Below, piece after piece: positions 59,490 to 64,000 of a DNA stretch of 64,000 nucleotides (position 1 is the stretch's first letter; each line of letters begins with the position of its first letter). The stretch is from Streptomyces fungicidicus (GTDB taxonomy: Bacteria; Actinomycetota; Actinomycetes; Streptomycetales; Streptomycetaceae), in assembly GCF_003665435.1 (NCBI RefSeq), contig NZ_CP023408.1, positions 434,001-498,000 on the forward strand, given 5' to 3'. The position numbers and the translations under genes were made by a program. The notes beneath the pieces are model-generated. The model was not told the DNA's origin. It made no database searches and worked only from the letters and a program-made list of their open reading frames with translations.

Positions 59490-59533
59490 GCGAGGGCAGG
59501 GCCCGTCACCGGTGTGACGGGCCCTGCCCTCGC
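59490..59533. terminator. Perfect 20-bp-stem hairpin after the DoxX gene
   Basis: Positions 59490-59509 are the exact reverse complement of 59514-59533 with a 4-base CGGT loop. A stem this long and GC-rich, just downstream of a stop, is a strong terminator even without T residues. The remaining gap to 59756 holds no supported gene. Confidence 0.85.
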
Positions 59534-59755
59534 CCTTGTGAGCAACCACACTCATTGCCCAAGTCCCGGCCCCCTCGCACCTTTTGGCTCCGATGCCCGG
59601 CCGGCCGCCCGCTGCCCGGAACGGACTCGGCGTTCCCTTCTGCCACGATGGTCGGCGCCCAGTCCGGTGACGGGAGCCGCCGCGCGGCGCAGCCGGCGCT
59701 CAGCTCCCGCGCCCCCTCCGCTGAGTCCTGGACTCGTCTGCCGAGTAGCGCACCT

Positions 59756-61060
59756 GTGTCTTCCCCGCCCGTCTCCGCCCAGCCCGGGTCACGTTCGCCC
59801 TGGCGCTCGCTGCGGCACCGCAGCATGCGCTGGTGGTCCGTGGCGAACTTCGTCTCCAACGCCGGCACGTGGATGCAGCTCACGGTGCAGAACCTGCTGG
59901 TCCTCCAGATCACCGGGTCCGCGGCCGCCACCGGTCTCTCCATGTCCGTGCAGGCCGCACCGGCCCTGCTGATGAGCGTCCTCGGCGGCGCGGCCGTGGA
60001 CCGCTGGCCGCGGAAGCTGACGGCCGCCGTCAGCCAGGCGACGCTGTCCGCCGTCGCGTTCACCACGGCCGTCCTGGTGGCGCTGGACCGGCTCGACATG
60101 ACGTCCCTGATGGTGCTGGCCGCCGTCACCGGCGTCGTCGCCACCGTCGACAACCCGGCGTGCGCCCTGCTGGGCAACGACCTCGTCCCCGCCGAGGACG
60201 TCCCCTCCGCCATCGGGGTGGGCGCGCTGGTGTTCAACGCGGGCCGGCTCGCCGGCGCCGCGCTGGCCGGCGTGACGGTCGGGTTCCTCGGCACCGCCGC
60301 CGCCTACTTCGCCAACGGCTTCTCCTTCCTCTTCGTGACCGCGGTCATCCCGTTCCTGCGTCCGGCGGCGGGCGCGGTCCGTCAGGTGGCCGCGAGCGGC
60401 AAGCGCGCGCAGCCGCCGGGCATGACCGTCCGGGAGGGGCTGGCCTTCTTCGCCCGCCGGCCACGGCTGCTCGCCCTCGCCGGGGTCACCGGCGTCAGCG
60501 CGGTCTTCGGCCGCAACTACGGGCTGACGCTCGCCGTCCTGGTCACCGGGCCGCTCGCGGGCGACGCCGGGGCGTTCGGCACGGTGTCCACCGTGCTCGC
60601 CGTGGGCGGCATCGTCGGCGCGGTGCTCGGCGCGCGGCTGCGCCGGCCGTCCGTGCGGCTGGTCGGAGCCCTGGCGGCGGCCGGCGCGCTGCTGCAGGTG
60701 GTGGCGGGGATGTCGCCGTCGCTGGCCGTCCTGCTGGTGCTGGTCCTGCCCATGGCCGTCGTCGAGTCCGTCTCCGACACCGCCGGAACGGCCGTCCTGC
60801 AGACCGACCCGCCCGCCCGTCTGCGCGGGCGCGTGCTCGGCGTCTGGGGCAGCGTCGGCACCGTGTGGAGCCTGGGCGGCCCGCCCGCCCTCGGCCTCCT
60901 CATGGAACTGGCCGGCCCGCGCGGCGCCCTGATCACCGGCGGCCTGGTCATCGCCACGTCGATCGCGACAGGCCACCTCCTGCACACCCGCCGCACCCCG
61001 CCCCCGGTCCTCGTCCCCGCCCCCGCGGCCACTCCGTCACCCCTGAAGACAGCCGCCTGA
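59756..61060 (+). CDS. MFS transporter
   Basis: A 434-residue major facilitator with about ten to twelve membrane helices from residue 25 on (VSNAGTWMQLTVQNLLVLQI is helix 1; AAVDRWPRKLTAAV is the motif-A loop after helix 2; NPACALLGNDLVPAEDVPSA matches the EntS/drug-exporter subgroup). It is the same subgroup as the truncated transporter at the left edge. Substrate unknown. The open frame reaches 59555; I chose GTG 59756 because the region before it is low-complexity and the length then suits the family; ATG 59648 and ATG 59824 are alternatives. Converges on the heptose gene. Confidence 0.85.
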   Translation: MSSPPVSAQPGSRSPWRSLRHRSMRWWSVANFVSNAGTWMQLTVQNLLVLQITGSAAATGLSMSVQAAPALLMSVLGGAAVDRWPRKLTAAVSQATLSAVAFTTAVLVALDRLDMTSLMVLAAVTGVVATVDNPACALLGNDLVPAEDVPSAIGVGALVFNAGRLAGAALAGVTVGFLGTAAAYFANGFSFLFVTAVIPFLRPAAGAVRQVAASGKRAQPPGMTVREGLAFFARRPRLLALAGVTGVSAVFGRNYGLTLAVLVTGPLAGDAGAFGTVSTVLAVGGIVGAVLGARLRRPSVRLVGALAAAGALLQVVAGMSPSLAVLLVLVLPMAVVESVSDTAGTAVLQTDPPARLRGRVLGVWGSVGTVWSLGGPPALGLLMELAGPRGALITGGLVIATSIATGHLLHTRRTPPPVLVPAPAATPSPLKTAA

Positions 61061-61078
61061 GGACATCCCGGGCAGCGC

Positions 61079-62503
61079 TCACCCCGGCGGCGGCCGCACA
61101 GCGGCCGCCGCCGCCCTGGCCGCCCGCCGCGCCAGCCGCGTGGTGGACCGCCCGTCCAGGTAGGGCAGCACCACCGCCTGCCCACCCCACGTACGCAGCA
61201 CCTCCGCCTCCGGCAGCTCCTGCACGGAGTAGTCCCCGCCCTTCACCCACACGTCCGGCCGCAGCCGCTCCAGCACCGCCTCCGGCGTGTCCTCCTCGAA
61301 GACCACCACCGCGTCCACGCTCCCCAGCGCCGCCAGCACCCTCGCCCGGTCCGCCGCCGGAGTGAGCGGCCGCCCCGCCCCCTTGCGTCGCGTCACCGAC
61401 GCGTCGGAGTTGAGACACACGATCAGACAGTCACCGATCCGCCGGGCACTCTCCAGCAGTCCCACATGACCGGCGTGCACCAGGTCGAAGCAGCCGCCCG
61501 TGGCGACCACCGTCCCCCCGCGCGCCCGCACGGCCTCCGCCAGCCCGAACGCGTCGGCGGCCGGATCGGGCGCGGGCCCGGGGACGGCCGGCGCGTGCCA
61601 CAGGCCGGGGTTCCCCGCCCCGCCCGCCGCGACGAACGCGGCCGCCTCGGCGACCGCCCGCTGCAGCGCCTCCTCCGGGAGCAGCCCGTCCGCCAGCGCC
61701 GCGACGGTCGTAGCGGCGAAGCAGTCGCCCGCGCCGCACGGATCCCCGTCCGCCCGGAACGGCGCCGGGATCAACATCGGCGTACCGCCTCCGGGCCGGG
61801 TCAGCAGCACCCCCCGGTCGCCCAGCGTCACGGCGACCCCCGCCGCCCGCCAGTGCTCCGCCAGCCGTGCCCCGCGCTCCGCGAAGGCACCCAGCGACAT
61901 CCCCGAAATCTCCGGCGTCCCCGCGGAACCCGGGCACAGGGCGACCGCCTCCGCCGCGCTCGGCGTGACGACCCGCGCCCCCGGCACCGGCGGCTCGCCC
62001 CGGGGATGCGGATCCCACACCACGGGCGTGTGCCGCGACACGTCCTCCAGCAACGCGCGCACCGCCCCGGCGGTGTGCCGTCCGTAGTCCGCCACGAGGA
62101 CGGCGTGGGCGCCCGCGAGCGCCCCGCGCACCGCGTCGTCCGGCTCGCCGGGCGTCCCGCCTCCCCGGTCGATGCGCACCACCGGCCGGCCGCCCGCCAG
62201 CACCCGGGTCTTCACCGGCAGCGTGCCGTGCAGCGGCAGCTCCAGCAGCCCGACCCGGCCGCTGAGCGCACGGCGCACGGCCTCGCTGGCCGGGTCGTCG
62301 CCGAGCGCCGTCACCAGCACCACGTCCCGGCCGCCGCGGGCCGCGAGCGCGGCGGCCAGCCCGGCCCCGCCCGGATGCCGGCGGTCACCGGTGACGTCGA
62401 CGACCGGGGCCGGCGCGTCCGGGGCCAGCCGGGTGGCTACGCCCTCGATGTCCTCGTCGAGCAGGACGTCCCCCACCACCACCAGCGGTTTCGGACCCGT
62501 CAT
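61079..62503 (-). CDS. hldE: Bifunctional heptose-phosphate kinase / adenylyltransferase (HldE-like)
   Basis: A 474-residue fusion. Residues 1-310 are a PfkB-family sugar kinase (VVVGDVLLDEDIEGVATRL; late motif GDPCGAGDCFAATTVAAL with the catalytic Asp). Residues about 335-465 are a nucleotidyltransferase with VVATGGCFDLVHAGHVGLLE (H-x-G-H) and VKGGDY. In HldE these phosphorylate heptose-7-phosphate at C1 and later make ADP-heptose; the intermediate phosphatase GmhB is not in the window. ATG 62503 has GGGAGGG upstream and overlaps the isomerase stop as ATGA. Supports an ADP-heptose pathway, unusual in Gram-positives but known in some actinomycetes. Confidence 0.88.
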   Translation of the reverse strand: MTGPKPLVVVGDVLLDEDIEGVATRLAPDAPAPVVDVTGDRRHPGGAGLAAALAARGGRDVVLVTALGDDPASEAVRRALSGRVGLLELPLHGTLPVKTRVLAGGRPVVRIDRGGGTPGEPDDAVRGALAGAHAVLVADYGRHTAGAVRALLEDVSRHTPVVWDPHPRGEPPVPGARVVTPSAAEAVALCPGSAGTPEISGMSLGAFAERGARLAEHWRAAGVAVTLGDRGVLLTRPGGGTPMLIPAPFRADGDPCGAGDCFAATTVAALADGLLPEEALQRAVAEAAAFVAAGGAGNPGLWHAPAVPGPAPDPAADAFGLAEAVRARGGTVVATGGCFDLVHAGHVGLLESARRIGDCLIVCLNSDASVTRRKGAGRPLTPAADRARVLAALGSVDAVVVFEEDTPEAVLERLRPDVWVKGGDYSVQELPEAEVLRTWGGQAVVLPYLDGRSTTRLARRAARAAAAAVRPPPG

Positions 62504-63135
62504 GACACCCTCCCGGGAACGGCCGCCGCGGCCGGCGCGAGAGGCGCGGCCACGGCGGCGTCGAAGCACTCGCAGAGCAGGTGCACGGCGACCAGATGCG
62601 TCTCCTGGACGGTCGCCGTGCTGCCGGCCTCCACGCACAGCGCCTCGTCGGCGGCCTCCACCAGCGGGTTCGGGCCGGGCCCGGTGAGCGCCCAGACCCG
62701 CAGTCCGGCCCGCCGGGCCGTCACCGCCGCCGCGATCAGATTGGCGCTGCGCCCCGAGGTGGACAGCAGCATCAGGACGTCGCCGGGCCGGCCGTGCGCG
62801 GTCACCTGACGGGCGTAGACGTGGTCGAAGCCGTAGTCGTTGCCGATGGCCGTGACGCTGGAGGTCTCCGCGTGCAGGGCGAGCGCGGAATAGGCGCGCC
62901 GCTCCCGGCGGTAGCGGCCGACCAGCTCGGCGGTCAGATGCTGGGCCTGCGCGGCGCTGCCGCCGTTGCCGGCGGCCAGCAGCCGTCCGCCGTCGGTCAG
63001 GACGGCGGCGAGCCGTCCGCCCCAGTCGGCGATCCGGGGCAGACCGTGCCGGCGGAAGCCGTCCAGGGCCTCCTGGAGCGACCGGCAGTGCAGACGGGCG
63101 GCTTCGAGGGCTTCGGGAGCGGAGTCTTCGGTCAT
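62500..63135 (-). CDS. gmhA: Phosphoheptose isomerase (SIS domain)
   Basis: A 211-residue SIS-domain protein. GGRLLAAGNGGSAAQAQHLTAELVGRY is the GmhA signature (Ser and Gly phosphate loop), AIGNDYGFDHVYARQV follows, and LLSTSGRSANLIAA is the second sugar-phosphate loop. GmhA turns sedoheptulose-7-phosphate into D-glycero-D-manno-heptose-7-phosphate, the substrate of the downstream kinase. Its stop overlaps the hldE start as ATGA. ATG 63135; only a weak ribosome site. The glycosyltransferase is 91 bases upstream. Confidence 0.9.
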   Translation of the reverse strand: MTEDSAPEALEAARLHCRSLQEALDGFRRHGLPRIADWGGRLAAVLTDGGRLLAAGNGGSAAQAQHLTAELVGRYRRERRAYSALALHAETSSVTAIGNDYGFDHVYARQVTAHGRPGDVLMLLSTSGRSANLIAAAVTARRAGLRVWALTGPGPNPLVEAADEALCVEAGSTATVQETHLVAVHLLCECFDAAVAAPLAPAAAAVPGRVS

Positions 63136-63226
63136 GGCGTGTCGGGCGCGCCCCCTCGGGGGGACGGCGGCGCGCCCGCACCTCCTTCCAGCGTCGGACG
63201 TCGGCGGACCGGCCCGGCCCGGCGGT

Positions 63227-64000
63227 TCAGCCGGTTCCGGTCGCGGCGGGTTCGGCGTCGAGGACCTCGCAGTACGCCGTCTCGGTGGCCGCGGCGATCC
63301 GCGCCCAGCCGTAGCGGCTGAGCACCCTGCGGCGGCCGGCCGCCCCGCACGCCTCCCGGACCTCCGGGCGGGCCAGCAGCCCGGCGACGGCCCGCGCCAG
63401 CGCCTCGGGGTCGCCCGGCGGCACCAGCCGGCCGGTGGCCGGATCGGCGACCGTGTCGAGCTGGCCGCCGACCGCGCTGGCCACCACCGGACGGCCGCAG
63501 GCCATGGCCTCCAGCGGGACGATCCCGAAGGGCTCGTAGTCGGCGGGGCACAGCACCACGTCGGCGGAGCGCAGCAGCGCCGGCACCCGGGCCGCGTCCA
63601 CCCCGCCGGTGAACCGGACCCGGTCGGCGACGCCCGCGTCCCGCGCCAGGCCGCGCAGCCGGCGCACCTCCGGGTCGTCGTCGAGGCGGTCCGCGCGGGG
63701 CCCGCCGACCACCACCAGCTCCGTGCCGGGGAGCCGGGCCAGCGCGGCCACCGACACCGCCGCACCCTTGCGCGCCACCAGCCGTCCCAGCTGCATCAGC
63801 CGGTACCGGTACGGGCCGCGCGGCGCGGAGGGGCCCAGCGGCGAGAAACGGTCCGGGTCCACGCCGCACGGCACGACCCCGATCCGGTCCGCCGGCACGC
63901 CCATGCGGATCAGCTCCGCGACCTCGTCCCGGCAGGTGGCGATCACCCGGTCGCAGCCGAGCCCCACCTCGACCTCGCAGCCGATCCGTTCCGGCGGACT
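63227..64000 (-). CDS. Glycosyltransferase family 4, 5' end cut by window edge
   Basis: The C-terminal 257 codons of a GT-B glycosyltransferase. The nucleotide-sugar-binding half is complete: LMQLGRLVARKGAAVSVAAL (start of the C-terminal Rossmann fold), FTGGVDAARVPALLRSADV, and the E-x7-E motif in YEPFGIVPLEAMACG. The frame is open to the right edge (residues SPPERIGCEVEVGLGCDRVIAT), so the N-terminal acceptor domain lies outside. With gmhA and hldE downstream it probably transfers a heptose or another sugar in building a glycoconjugate. The donor cannot be read from sequence. Confidence 0.88.
   Translation of the reverse strand, partial: SPPERIGCEVEVGLGCDRVIATCRDEVAELIRMGVPADRIGVVPCGVDPDRFSPLGPSAPRGPYRYRLMQLGRLVARKGAAVSVAALARLPGTELVVVGGPRADRLDDDPEVRRLRGLARDAGVADRVRFTGGVDAARVPALLRSADVVLCPADYEPFGIVPLEAMACGRPVVASAVGGQLDTVADPATGRLVPPGDPEALARAVAGLLARPEVREACGAAGRRRVLSRYGWARIAAATETAYCEVLDAEPAATGTG

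Overview
The window is high-GC actinobacterial chromosome. Strong third-position G/C bias, frequent GTG starts, 4-bp ATGA/GTGA overlaps between genes, and the gene families present (GlgE pathway, ANTAR proteins, SigB-type sigma factors, many anti-sigma ATPases) point to Streptomyces. From memory, the run of genes resembles the S. coelicolor arm region that carries the SigB paralogues SigM and SigG and the second GlgE cluster; I could not check this. Both window edges cut genes (an MFS transporter on the left, a glycosyltransferase on the right). I saw no rRNA, tRNA, CRISPR array, insertion sequence or prophage.

Region 1 (about 1-9.7 kb): an MFS exporter, a lone cyclic-nucleotide-binding-domain protein, a PLP amino-acid decarboxylase, an anti-sigma-type ATPase, a SigB/SigF-type sigma factor, a FUSC membrane protein and a type II NADH dehydrogenase.

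Region 2 (about 9.7-22.9 kb) is a dense partner-switching signalling block. A five-gene coupled operon runs rsbR-rsbS-rsbT-(kinase/PP2C fusion)-rsbU, i.e. a stressosome module. Next to it are a STAS antagonist, an ANTAR-GAF-PAS-PP2C phosphatase coupled to a large multi-HAMP hybrid histidine kinase, a PRC-barrel protein coupled to an anti-sigma ATPase, and a further anti-sigma ATPase. Two genes here carry matches to the SigB-type promoter pattern GNNT-N14-16-GGGTAY.

Region 3 (about 23-39.5 kb) is carbon storage and its control. The GlgE pathway operon glgE-treS-mak-glgB (minus strand) makes branched alpha-glucan from trehalose through maltose-1-phosphate. Facing it is an operon of a degenerate anti-sigma-like ATPase coupled to the glycogen debranching enzyme glgX. 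An acyl-CoA ligase, a carboxylate-amine ligase, a VOC protein, an ANTAR protein and a second SigB-type sigma factor flank them.

Region 4 (about 40-59.5 kb) is mixed stress and maintenance: a stand-alone hemC, a secreted NPP1-family protein, an ATP-dependent DNA ligase and a stand-alone LigD-type phosphoesterase, MarR regulator, peroxiredoxin, another PAS-GAF-PP2C-ATPase phosphatase, aldo/keto reductase, TauD-type dioxygenase, metallophosphoesterase, dienelactone hydrolase, YrdC/Sua5 protein, PucR-type regulator, alpha/beta hydrolase, catalase, fructosamine-kinase-like protein and DoxX-like membrane proteins.

Region 5 (about 59.7-64 kb): an MFS transporter, then a minus-strand run of glycosyltransferase, phosphoheptose isomerase and a fused heptose kinase/adenylyltransferase, suggesting an ADP-heptose route for a surface or secreted glycoconjugate. 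Overall the window reads as a general-stress island: sigma factors, their switches, and probable outputs (compatible solutes and storage glucan, peroxide defence, DNA repair).
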